A stretch of DNA of 64,000 bases from assembly GCF_021462225.1 (NCBI RefSeq), contig NC_061815.1, positions 46,721,986-46,785,985 of the forward strand. The letters run 5' to 3'. This DNA comes from Girardinichthys multiradiatus. Its lineage: Eukaryota; Chordata; Actinopteri; Cyprinodontiformes; Goodeidae. Shown one piece after another: positions 35,001 to 46,315 of this stretch. The translations under genes and the position numbers were made by a program. Under the pieces are notes generated by a model that worked only from the letters and a program-made list of their open reading frames with translations, made no database searches and was not told where the DNA came from. Every line of letters starts with the position of its first letter. Position 1 is the first letter of the stretch.

Positions 35001-37714
35001 CTTTAATTACAGTGAGAATTGACTAAGCTGCAGTAGGAGAAATTTTCATTTTGCATAATCATTGTAATATTCACTAAGAACCTAGTGTGTTACCTCATAG
35101 AGAAAACACTTTAAAAAAGAGAACAGCTTAAATTAACATCTAACGTATGATTTGGGTTTTTGGCTCATTTTTGCTGAAGTTATAGCAAAATCACAACTAA
35201 CCATTTATGGCTCTGGGTCGATTCGCCTCGTCTCCGCTTTTGAACCCATTTTAAACATGAGTTGCCTTTTAGCCCTTTACCACTTTCATCTCACACCCAT
35301 GTTCTACAGTCGTATTTAATAAATCACAATGTGCTCTGATGAGGCTAAATTGTTAGATTAAAAGTACCTTTAAGAAGGCATTAAACACACTATTAAGTCG
35401 ACATGTATTAAGGAGTTTTTTTTATTTGGTCTAATATAATATTCTAATCTTTAATGTCGTGTTTTGATCAGCTATAAGCAGAAAATCCTAGTTAAAAGAA
35501 AGGCTTTAAAACATGCAAAAATTGATTAAATGTGACTTTAGTTTAACTGCATTTCTCTTGGTAGTTTATTTTGATAAATCTATGAAGATATGTTGTCTAC
35601 AAAGGTTGTTCAGAATTTCAATTAACTGTACATTACATCCTAGAAATCTTTATAATCTGTTTTTATCAGTTCCTGTAGTACCAGTCGTCCCCTTTGAAAG
35701 ATTATGATTTCAAACCAAAATAAATAACTATGAGCAGCATCATGCTGGTAGCTCATGATAAAAGACCCCATTACAGACTTTTTTTCTGGAAAAGTCAGGC
35801 ATAAAATTATCCAAACTGCCAAAGTATAAATTGGTGAAGGGGCAGAATGACCAGAAACTCCTTAACTCAATACCATTAAGCAGTAACAACCTTTGTAAGT
35901 AACTTTCAGTGATCTTCTTAGGGAGGTACCTCAGTCAGGCAGAATAGATTACTGATACAACATCAAAATCTGATCTGCAGATTCCCAATGAGCAAAAAAA
36001 AAAAAAAAAGAATTACTCAGAACCCAAAATAAAAGCCTGAATTTCATCCTGGACACAGATCTGACAAGGAGCGGTGTACAGTTGCTATATATTTTCTTCT
36101 TGTCTGTTCCTGAGCCTATTGTAGTTTATGTCTAGCATTTTCTGCCACAGCAGAAAATGTGGGAATCCTAACCTGTTCTGGTTTTCTGTTTTACTGACAT
36201 CTTGACTAAAACAAACTTATTTTTGAGTTTGTATTAAAAAAAAGGCCACAGCTGTCTACTAGTGCCTGGGTAAGAATGCCTTTGGAGAGACAGAGACACT
36301 TTATCAGTGTGTGTTTGCCCTTTCATTCACTGCATTCAGTTTGACATTTTGTATTACTGCTACATCTGTGATACTGGCAGCAGTCAGAGTGTTCGTACAC
36401 AGAAAATAGTTTATTATAAACAGATTTTTGAGCCAAAGTTGTGATAAACTGCACATGGCACATGGACTGGCAAGTAAATAGGCCTATTTTTTCAGAATGT
36501 AAGGGAATCCAGGTGGAAATAAACATGCAACAAGAGTTTATTGTGAACACATTTTCAATGTATTTGTATTTACATCCTTCCTCTTATTCCTTAGTCACCT
36601 TTTTAAACCAACTAGCATTGGAAGATCAATTAAGTTGTATTGCTTTGTGCTAAAATTAGGAATTTTGGGTTTGAATCTGCCTAGATGATCCAAATGAATT
36701 TGAAGGAACTAGATTAATCTCACTTGATCTTTGACTAAACTGGTCCATAAATTGGACCAGTTGGTCTTGCAAAGTGTCCTGAGACTGCATTTGTTGTAAG
36801 TTGTTGCTATGTACAGTTTATTTTAGTTTTATTTTTTATTTGATCAAATTAAAATGTCTATTAATCTACTGTACTTCATCTGCTTCTACTAATCAGTGTT
36901 CTGCATCATTTGTTGCTTAACGGTTATTGCCAGAAACACATATTTTTAACTGTAAGGTGAGCTAAAATAACATAACTGGACCTCCAACTGTGGATTTTAT
37001 TATTTCAAAAGACACATAACTTGAAAACAGAGTAACTTGAAAACAATTATGTAGGCAAATGCAGTTTCCTGCATTTGCCTACATAATTGAAATAAAATAA
37101 ATAAAAACCTGTATGTAACAAATGCAATTATGCACATTGTGATATGTTAATAAAAGCACATTTTCCTGGCTCCTCTGTTTTACTCTGCCCTTACATTGTT
37201 CACAACTTTATGTGACCTTTACAAGGTCCCTATGCAGTCTTTAAAGGCCTGGAAAAGTATGCAACGTCATATTAGAATTTTCTAAGTCCAGATACAGTAG
37301 GTATAGAAACAAGCAAATTGAGTTTCCAGATCTAATTGTGTATTACAGTATCTATAGATAAATATCAAAATTTCTGTGAGAGCTTTTTAAATTCCATCTT
37401 TATTTAGAAAACATACTTTATTACAATTTTATTTAAAAAGAGAAATTTTACTGGGTTTTTTTGCCTCTAGACTCTTAGATTAGGGTTATAAAAGTGAAAC
37501 CTGTGGTTTCTAGATCCAGTCTTTTACAACATAATAAGGATTTTACAAATCAAACTGTGATTTAAATAATCTATTGTAATTCGATTCTCCAGTCCAGATT
37601 TTACAAGTGCAATAGATTTTAAAACTAGAGTTTATCCAAGTTATGCAAATGCCAAAGAAGCAGTGAAATAGTCCTTTACCACATCCCATGCTTATAATGC
37701 TTATAATCATGATT
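32091..37714. other. No gene recognised; contains a perfect hairpin at 37.05 kb
   Basis: A 5.6-kb AT-rich stretch with only short frames. The longest, 32831-33115 on the minus strand (94 codons, with a segment like EVHQFMQNAFRHKTELRW), may be a transposon scrap but I cannot place it. Apart from the hairpin listed separately I see no RNA gene or repeat. Confidence 0.5.
37044..37089. repeat. Perfect 21-bp inverted repeat with a 4-nt loop
   Basis: 37044-37064 is the exact reverse complement of 37069-37089, with loop TTTC. The stem has no mismatches. It is not part of a recognised transposon. It could fold in RNA or form a cruciform in DNA. Confidence 0.95.
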
Positions 37715-38985
37715 TATGAGGACCACACAGTCGAGGCACATGACGTCGCCCGGTACGGTGGAGCTGGGGTCCCACCCTGGAGTCAGGCCCGGGGTTGGGA
37801 CTCGGAGAGTGCCTGGTGGCCGGGTTGTTCCTCGTGGGACCCGGACGGGCCAAACCCCAACAAGAGACGCGATCCCCCAGTGGCCCCACCACTTCATTAG
37901 GGACCGGTGCAGGATTGGGCAGTGGACGAAGGTGGAGACCTCGGCGGCCCGATCTCCGGATGCTTAGGGAGACGTGAAATGTTACCTCGCTGGGGGGGCG
38001 GGGAGGAAACCTGAGCTTTTGCGGGAGGTCAAGAGATATCGACTAGAAATAGTGACTGGACTCTGTTCTACACTAGAATGGCCCACTGGGAGAGGTGGCG
38101 AGCTGGGGTGGGTTTGGATGTTGCCCCCCAGCTAGGCCGTCTCGTGTTGGGGTTTACCCCAATGGAGTACAGGGTCGCATCCCTATGCCTTTGGGTTTGG
38201 ACAGGTCTTCGACTGTCGTTTCGGCATATGGGCAGAGCGGTAGTGCAGAGTACCCAGCCTAGTAAGGGTCTGCTGGGAACATCTGGCGGAGCCTTCGGCC
38301 AGGGATGTATTCCACTCCCCCCTGTGTGAGAGCTTTGACCAGATTCTGGGGTAGGTTGGAGATATAGAGTTCGAGTGGACCATGCTCTCCGCATCTATTG
38401 TCGATGCTGCTGCCCGTAGCGGTGGCCGTAAGGTCTGTGCTGCCTGTCGCGGTGGCAATCACTGAACCCAGTGGTGGACACCAGAAGTAAGGGATGCTTT
38501 TAAGCAGAAGAAGGAGTCCTGTGGAGCTCTCAATTTACCGGTTGGTCTATGTACCTACCTTCACCAATGGCCTTGACCTTTGGGTCATGACCGAAAGAAC
38601 GAGATCCTGGATACAAGCGGCTGAAATGAGCTTCCTCCATAGGGTGGCCGGGTACTCCCTTAGAGATAGGGTGAGGAGCTAAGCCATCCGGGAGGGGCTC
38701 GGAGTAGAGCCGCTGCTTCTCCACATTGAGAGGAGGCAGTTGAGGTGGCTTGGGCATCTATACTGGATACCTCCTGGACGCCTTCCTTGGGAAGTGTTCC
38801 AGGCACGTCCCACCAGGAGGAGGCCCAGGGGATGGCCCAAGACACGCTGGAGGGACTATGTTTCTCGGCTGGCCTGGGAAAGCCTTAGGCACCTGCCGGA
38901 GGAGCTGGAGGAGGTGTCTGGGGAGAGGGACGTCTAGGTGTCTCTACTGAGTATGCAGCCCCCGCGACCCGGTTGCGGATGAAGC
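37715..38985 (+). pseudogene. Internally deleted LINE (family shared with 18.3-19.0 kb)
   Basis: A GC-rich block in AT-rich DNA. 37715-38060 is like a LINE 5' UTR. 38095-38220 matches the start of an endonuclease-RT protein (LGRLVLGFTPMEYRVASL). Near 38255-38265 the text jumps past the endonuclease core to the linker before RT (around VRVDHALRI). Near 38525 it jumps again past the whole RT core to the C-terminal domain: WVMTERTRSWIQAAEMSFLH, then RRQLRWLGHL and RLAWESLRHLPEELEEVSGE, ending near 38936. A TAA at 38681 breaks even this part. No catalytic residues are left. Confidence 0.75.
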
Positions 38986-41499
38986 AGTACTTACCAGTAT
39001 GTTTCACATGTTCAGAATATATATTATAAAAAGAATTACGCATAGTATTGCATTCTGAAACTAAAGTTTTGTCTGAAACCTGCTTTTAGTAAATCGTGCT
39101 CTTAACCCTTAACTCTAACCCAGCTGTGTTCATGTGCAGCAGTGAGATATCCAACAGGCTCAATATAACAGGCGTAATATAATTACTTGCATGCAAAAGG
39201 TGAATTTATGGAACATGGAATTTAACAGAAAACAAATATCTCCTAATATGTCCTTTACAATTTTTAAATTTCACACACAGATATTGCATGACTTTATATT
39301 TATGATAACTTGTGCAACCCTACAGAATATCATTGAGACTTGAAGCCATACTAAGCAACAGTGACTGAACAGTCACTGGTAAATGGCTGTAGTGAGATGA
39401 CATGGAGAAAATTAGGCACACCAAAGAAACAGATTAGTTACAATATTTTGACTTCAGCCTGCATAAAGCACAAAGCTCAAAAGTAAATTGGGATGGTTGA
39501 ATAATGAATTAGTGAATAACTGAAGAGAAGTGGACAGAAGTGGTATGTTTTTATTTAATAACCGTTTCTCCAGACTTTTCCTGCAAAACAACCTTCATCT
39601 CAATGCTCTCAAATGGCATTGTTGAGGAAGAGTTGGAACCCAATTTTTCCTCTAGTGCTTTACGCTTGAAATATCAATTCAGTTAACTTTTATAAAGCAG
39701 GTTCATACAAAGCTTCTAGGAAAGTGCATTGTCATTGGCTCTGCATGATTCTCTTTTAATCCACTGTTCGTGTCAGAGGTCAGAGGTGTGGAGTTTGTTA
39801 CTTAGACTGAGCAATTTTCAGTATCATAGAGATGTTACAGGTGGAAACTTCAGTAGATAGTGTGAAGCTTCACATATGGCAGCAAAGTTGTATTTGGAAA
39901 TGTTGGCAGTCTTTTGTAAAGTCTTTACTGGGAATACACACAGGGACAACCACTGGTGACGCTTACCGCGCTAATCAATAATATAAGTTCAAAACAGGTT
40001 AAACTTTATTCAAACAAATAGAAAAGGTCGATGAAATCCTGTATAACTGCAGAGCTGTGCCACACTGACTGCTGTCACACACATCGGGTGATCCTGCCAT
40101 TGGTCCTGATATTAATCAACCAATCACACAAATGCTCCCTATAGCTCCTGTATAGTTTTAGTAAATTAATAAATGATTTAACAATGCAACATGCAAAAGT
40201 TTTGCCTCTAAAGTATTAGATTGGACACTATAGTTACCCATTCTTTAATAATCTAATAGAATCTATTTTATAAAATCTCTTAATAATCTAATTATAAACG
40301 TTTTAGGTGTGAACAAACTGTGAGCTATAATGTATCTTTGAAAGGAGGAAAGGAGATACTTTCCAAAACATTTTGGAAATCAGTGACAAAACCTCAAGTT
40401 GGTGCATGTCTAATTGGAAATCATTATAATTGGACAATGCACAACAAACTGATTCCCAAAAGGACCCAACAGGGAATAAAGATTCACAAAGAAATGAAAA
40501 GAAAACTGTTTAGTTTACACCTGTCAGCTTGATGTTGTTAGGAAGATTTGACATCTTTAGTTAAATTGACATCTGCTTCCTTTGGGCAAGAAGTTAAACC
40601 TTACATTGCCCCTGTTCTGCAAAACATTACTTTCAGTGGTTGGTAAAGCTAGAAAAACAGCTATATATGTGGAGTCCATTTATCATTTATTATATGCACA
40701 AAAAACTGGGATATATTTTTTTTCACAAGTTTTATAAAAGGTGAGTACACATTTCTTTTTAATAAAGCCCAGTCATATTTTAGCCATTACTGGATGTGCA
40801 CATTACTCTCTTCAGTCATTTGCATAGAAAAGTACTTTTTGGAAACCAACTTAATAGAAATGACAATGAAAAGAACTGCAAAGGTGGAGCACAATTTCTG
40901 CAAACTGTCAAGAAGAAAGACCAATGTGGAGAACAGAAAATTGGTTGTAATTGGTGGTCTGAGTTGAGGAATCCTAACTGATCAAAAAGCTGTTGAATGA
41001 AAAAAAGAGATATGTTCTTTCCCAATAGAGTAGCATAACTAACAGGGCTTGTATAAATAAATGATAGGCTCACAAACAAAAGGCATCTATGATAAGTGCA
41101 TCATAAGAGCTAAGTGAAGGGCTGGTAATCTGCATTTTAATTGCAGAAGAATATATGCAAACCCTGCATAACGGGTTGAGACAATCATAAAACACAGATG
41201 TGCAAATAGAGGATGATGGTTCTTTTCATAAAATGCTACATGGGAGCATGAAATTAAAAAAAATCAGAAACTCCTTGCATGCACTTTTTGTTTTTCATGT
41301 TAGCAAGACCTTCCAACTGATCCTTATATTTTTTTAGACAAAGAATTTTATAAAAATACTTGAAAAAATGATTCTGAAAGGTTTGACTCATACCATTTCC
41401 CATGACAATTTCAGCTTTTATTTCTCAAGTTGATGATAATCAATCATTGATATATTTGCTGAAAACAAACAGAACTGAGAAGATAGAAACAACTATGTA
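38986..41499. other. No gene recognised
   Basis: AT-rich, unconvincing short frames only, no named repeat. Confidence 0.5.
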
Positions 41500-41699
41500 C
41501 AGGTCCTTCTCAAAATATTAGCATATTGTGATAAAGTTCATTATTTTCCATAATGTCATGATGAAAATTTAACATTCATATATTTTAGATTCATTGCACA
41601 CTGACTGAAATATTTCAGGTCTTTTATTGTCTTAATACGGATGATTTTGGCATACAGCTCATGAAAACCCAAAATTCCTATCTCACAAAATTAGCATAT
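41500..41699 (+). repeat. Left terminal inverted repeat of the intact Tc1
   Basis: Matches the reverse complement of 42907-43106 with few differences. Long repeats with the transposase binding sites at or near both ends of each arm are known in several Tc1 families. Confidence 0.9.
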
Positions 41700-41827
41700 C
41701 ATTAAAAGGGTCTCTAAACGAGCTATGAACCTAATCATCTGAATCAACGAGTTAACTCTAAACACCTGCAAAAGATTCCTGAGGCCTTTAAAACTCCCAC
41801 CCTGGTTCATCACTCAAAACCCCAATC

Positions 41828-42829
41828 ATGGGTAAGACTGCCGACCTGACTGCTGTCCAGAAGGCCACTATTGACACCCTCAAGCAAGAGGGTAAGACAC
41901 AGAAAGACATTTCTGAACGAATAGGCTGTTCCCAGAGTGCTGTATCAAGGCACCTCAGGAAGTCTGTGGGAAGGAAAAAGTGTGGCAGAAAACGCTGCAC
42001 AACGAGAAGAGGTGACCGGACCCTGAGGAAGATTGTGGAGAAGGGCCGATTCCAGACCTTGGGGGACCTGCGGAAGCAGTGGACTGAGTCTGGAGTAGAA
42101 ACATCCAGAGCCACCGTGCACAGGCGTGTGCAGGAAATGGGCTACAGGTGCCGCATTCCCCAGGTCAAGCCACTTTTGAACCAGAAACAGCGGCAGAAGC
42201 GCCTGACCTGGGCTACAGAGAAGCAGCACTGGACTGTTGCTCAGTGGTCCAAAGTACTTTTTTCGGATGAAAGCAAATTCTGCATGTCATTCGGAAATCA
42301 AGGTGCCAGAGTCTGGAGGAAGACTGGGGAGAAGGAAATGCCAAAATGCCAGAAGTCCAGTGTCAAGTACCCACAGTCAGTGATGGTCTGGGGTGCCGTG
42401 TCAGCTGCTGGTGTTGGTCCACTGTGTTCTATCAAGGGCAGGGTCAATGCAGCTAGCTATCAGGAGATTTTGGAGCACTTCATGCTTCCATCTGCTGAAA
42501 AGCTTTATGGAGATGAAGATTTCATTTTTCAGCACGACCTGGCACCTGCTCACAGTGCCATAACCACTGGTAAATGGTTTACTGACCATGGTATCACTGT
42601 GCTCAATTGGCCTGCCAACTCTCCTGACCAGAACCCCATAGAGAATCTGTGGGATATTGTGAAGAGAACGTTGAGAGACTCAAGACCCAACACTCTGGAT
42701 GAGCTAAAGGCCGCTATCGAAGCATCCTGGGCCTCCATAAGACCTCAGCAGTGCCACAGGCTGATTGCCTCCATGCCACGCCGCATTGAAGCAGTCATTT
42801 CTGCCAAAGGATTCCCGACCAAGTATTGA
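41828..42829 (+). CDS. Tc1-like transposase, full length
   Basis: A 333-residue enzyme expected to bind the element's terminal repeats and cut and paste it at TA sites in the nucleus. Residues about 5-45 form a first helix-turn-helix (KTQKDISERIGCSQSAVSRH), a basic stretch RKKCGRKRCTTRR follows (possible nuclear localisation signal), and about 76-115 form a second helix-turn-helix. The DDE domain has Asp147 (FSDESKF), Asp237 (FQHDLAPAH) and Glu272 (NPIENLW); 34 residues separate the last two, the DD34E spacing of Tc1. The protein ends FPTKY, as relatives do, and its length is normal for the family (about 335-345). The ATG at 41828 aligns with the start of the sister copy. One oddity is SPDQNP instead of SPDLNP, next to the active site, which could weaken it. 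Confidence 0.95.
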   Translation: MGKTADLTAVQKATIDTLKQEGKTQKDISERIGCSQSAVSRHLRKSVGRKKCGRKRCTTRRGDRTLRKIVEKGRFQTLGDLRKQWTESGVETSRATVHRRVQEMGYRCRIPQVKPLLNQKQRQKRLTWATEKQHWTVAQWSKVLFSDESKFCMSFGNQGARVWRKTGEKEMPKCQKSSVKYPQSVMVWGAVSAAGVGPLCSIKGRVNAASYQEILEHFMLPSAEKLYGDEDFIFQHDLAPAHSAITTGKWFTDHGITVLNWPANSPDQNPIENLWDIVKRTLRDSRPNTLDELKAAIEASWASIRPQQCHRLIASMPRRIEAVISAKGFPTKY

Positions 42830-42906
42830 GTGCATAACTGTACATGATTATTTGAAGGTTGACGTTTTTTGTATTAAAAACACTTTTCTTTTATTGGTCG
42901 GATGAA

Positions 42907-43106
42907 ATATGCTAATTTTGTGAGATAGGAATTTTGGGTTTTCATGAGCTGTATGCCAAAATCATCCATATTAAGACAGTAACAGACCTGAAATATTTAT
43001 GTTAGTGTACAATGAATCTAAAATATATGAATGTTAAATTTTCATCATGACATTATGGAAAATAATGAACTTTATCACAATATGCTAATATTTTGAGAAG
43101 GACCTG
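42907..43106 (-). repeat. Right terminal inverted repeat of the intact Tc1
   Basis: Inverse partner of 41500-41699. Confidence 0.9.
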
Positions 43107-43108
43107 TA

Positions 43109-43374
43109 CATCCCCATGTAAAATCATGGCCATTCTATTTAGGATGGATGTCTCTGTGGACAGATGCTAACAGAAGTAGCTGTAGAGACGAATGTGCAGC
43201 AAGCACATCCTGTGAGGACTGGCTTCTTGTTGAGTGCTACCCAGCAGCCTTGAAAAGTCTACACTGTGATTGCTTCACTTAGACAGGGAATGAGTTACAG
43301 CTTCCACTGACCAGAGGTGACAGTGAAAATAAGCACAGTGGCTCTTTTTAATGACACCCACCCCGAATCCTTCA

Positions 43375-43417
<43 letters not shown>

Positions 43418-43740
43418 TGCTTTGCTCACATAAATTCTAGCTCTTGGCTTGGAAACCAGGATGGTGGGCCCAGAATCCCATTACCTAAGAAAGCCTGAGC
43501 AGCTGGGGAGGTCTATCAAATTAATTAAATATCTCTATATCTGGTGTCTGTTTAGACTGTGGCACAGGGCACTGGTGATTCCAGCTGTGTTCACACTACC
43601 ACTCACTAACCCACTATGTTTGCATCACAGGTATTTATTATAGGATGAATGTACATTTGAGGAGCTACTTTACTGCAGTAGTGCTGCAAAATAATGACTA
43701 ATATTCACACTTTACAGTTTTCAGTGTTAGAACAACTCCG
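43109..43740. other. No gene recognised; holds a CA microsatellite
   Basis: Apart from the CA run at 43376-43414 I see no feature. Confidence 0.5.
43376..43414. repeat. (CA)n microsatellite
   Basis: A perfect run of CA units of 39 bases. Confidence 0.98.
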
Positions 43741-44790
43741 TTATTGGTGGAGAACACATTGTTGACATCTCTCTAAAACAATGAGCAAAAACACATGAGG
43801 CTGTTTGGTCCATTTAAAACAAATCAGATTGTGATCTGATTTGCCTAGAGGAGGTCTTGCTGTAGAGCTGTATGAGTCCTCGACATTTCTATAAAACAAA
43901 TCCAACGTTTTGTTTTCTCTGGTAGAGCAGCTGACAAACTGTTGAAACGTTGGAAGTATAGCAGGGAGTGAAGCATGGTTAAAATCACCAGATATTGCCA
44001 CAAACGCATTGGGTTTTTGTGTCTGTAGCTTAGCAACAACTGAGCTGATGGCAACAGCGGAAAGTGGAACGTATACGGTTGCCAAAATAATGCTGGTGAA
44101 CTCTGGGTAAATAATATGGACAAAAACTTACTGCTAACTGTTCAATATCTGGACTGCAGAGATTACACTTCACAGTAACATGTCCTGGATGATACCATCT
44201 GTTGTTCAAGTACTGCCAGTCCACCTCCTTTACATTTGCAGCTCCTCTTTAAATCTGTCTGCTCGTATGGTTAAAAACCCGGCAGAGAGACGCTGGAGCC
44301 TGGGATATAATCCTGCAATCATGTCTCGGTAAAACACATAATACTGTATTCCCGGTACTCTGGCCGGGTCCTTTGTAGGGCTTGGAGTTCATCCATCATT
44401 TTCCCAACGATCTCACATTGCCCATCATAATCAACGGAAGAGATGGCTTGAGCTTCCTCTTTCTCTCTCTTCTCTTTACTCCTGCTCTGCATCCCCGGGT
44501 CTCCTTTTCAACTCATCAGGGATTTGGGGTTGTAGTTGAAGTATAGATATTAATCAGCAACCCCGTTATTAATCACAACCCCCGTTGCCATGGCAATGCA
44601 TCATAACAAATATCCAAAAGTAGAAAAGTATTAGGAAAAATCCTCCAAGCTGCACAGCATCCGACACCGGAGAGGACAGTCGTCCAAAAAAAATCAACTG
44701 TATCCACCACAAGAGAAATAGTTCCCAAAAACAAATCAAAAGTAACAGCTACTCCAACCTGCTGCCACCTTGAGCGGCGCAATTCTAGAA
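43741..44790 (-). pseudogene. 5' part of an L2/CR1-like LINE: endonuclease only
   Basis: On the minus strand the order is: a 5' UTR-like block (44790-44480), MMDELQAL...RTRPEYREYS and FTET (endonuclease start, with the catalytic Glu) around 44395-44310, then NNRWYHPGHVTVKCN and SPDIEQLAVSF near 44200-44120, then, one frame over, ISGDFNHASLPAILP and GKSDHNLICF, which carry the conserved GDFN and SDH motifs (frame 44085-43741). Frameshifts and stops separate the pieces. No RT follows: similarity stops near 43750. Since LINEs normally lose their 5' end, this 3' loss suggests a later deletion. Confidence 0.75.
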
Positions 44791-45742
44791 ATAATAAATG
44801 ATCCAGTTACTGAATTTTTTTTCCTGCTGTTCCATTCTGCTCCTGCTTTACTGGACTGTTACAGTTTGTTAACCTCTGTTGTCGCTATTCACAGCAGCAG
44901 GTTCGTCACCGCAGCCTCTGCCCTGACGAGCTTATGTCCCCTCTCTGTTCATTTGCACAAGGCGCCTCTTAGTGCGTATTTGCGCATGCAGAAGGCTGAA
45001 TTTGAAGTTGTTCTACAAGCAGGTGCTTTAGGTTTGTGGTCCGGACGGACCCAGTGAGGCAAAGACTACATGCTGCTTCGCCTCTAATCAAAATAATGGA
45101 TTACAGGCTATTGGAACAGGAGGGCAGAGCTGTGTCTAGAGTAACAGAGTTAAGGTTTGGGAACATAAAAATAGTTTGTTGTAAGAGTTGGCAATCTGTA
45201 TGTTATAGCTTTGCTAATTTAGACACATAACGTCACATCACCGTCCTGCAGTGGCTCTGCAGTTACACAATGTAACTGTGAGTAATGCAATTTGTTTTGT
45301 TTAGTGACAAGGTTAAAGCATACAATGTCTTTCTCACTACAAGCCGCCTTAAAATGGTGATTTTTCACCTGCTAAGAAGACTTTTAGCATCCGGTTTGCA
45401 AATGAGGATTTTATCTGCCTTACAATGACTTTATTTATTTCCTATTAATTATATTATCAACATCAAAGCACAGTGGGTCCTTTGCATGATGTGCAATTAT
45501 AGTTAGGCGCTTGCTCAGTTATTTGCGCACTTGATGATTGTCATAATTAGGTTTGTGCACATTCAGCAGCAGCTGATCGCACTAACAGCAATGGTGTGGT
45601 GGAACGATCCAGGCGCACGAAAAAAGTATTACAATGAGTTTTATCATAGGAGATATGTCCTAGCTTCCGTTTATGATTGGCTCCAAATCTGGCCTTAGAT
45701 AATTCTACAAAGCATGTAGAAGTCTTTAATTTGTATCACTGG
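44791..45742. other. No gene recognised
   Basis: Mixed composition, short frames only. Confidence 0.5.
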
Positions 45743-46315
45743 TATACTCTTCAACTGTGAGAGACGGAATCTAAAACAAAATCCAGGAAATCACATTATG
45801 TGATTTTTAAGTAACTATTTAGCATCTTATTGCATGACATAGGTATTTGATACATCAGAAAAACAAAACTTAATATTTGGTACAGAAACCTTTGTTTTCA
45901 ATTACAGATATCAGACGTTTCCTGTAGGTCTTGACGAGGTTTGCACACACTGCAGCAGGGATTTTGGACCACTCCTCTTTACAGATCTTCTCGAGATCCG
46001 TCAGGTTTCGGGGCGGTCATTGGGCGTTATGGACTTTCAGCTCCCTCAAAAGACTTTTGATTGGGTTCAGGTCTGGAGACTAGCTTCCGCCTCTCTGCCT
46101 GCTCAGACGCTTTTCTCCTAAGCTCCCTGCATGCTTGCATTCTTTTACTCCTAACTTTTTATCTCTTACCCAAAATTACGGAAATATTGGACTAAAACAA
46201 CTTATTACCAGCGACTCCCAAGGATTATTATTATTTTTACTTTTTTTTTCTAAAGGATTTTGATGTTTTTATAATCGAACTCGAAAGCAGGACAAGTTGA
46301 CGCCAGCTAATCAGC

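Larger units (their letters stand above)
41500..43106 (+). mobile_element. Complete, apparently intact Tc1-like transposon, copy 2
   Basis: A 1607-bp element flanked by TA at 41498-41499 and 43107-43108, with about 200-bp terminal inverted repeats (41500-41699 and 42907-43106) starting CAGGTCCTTCTC. It holds one uninterrupted transposase gene. It is nearly identical to 4414-6024 but lies in the opposite orientation. Confidence 0.97.

Noticed and set aside
43829..43852. A 10-bp stem (CAAATCAGAT / ATCTGATTTG)
   Set aside because: Short, inside a LINE endonuclease relic, and likely chance.
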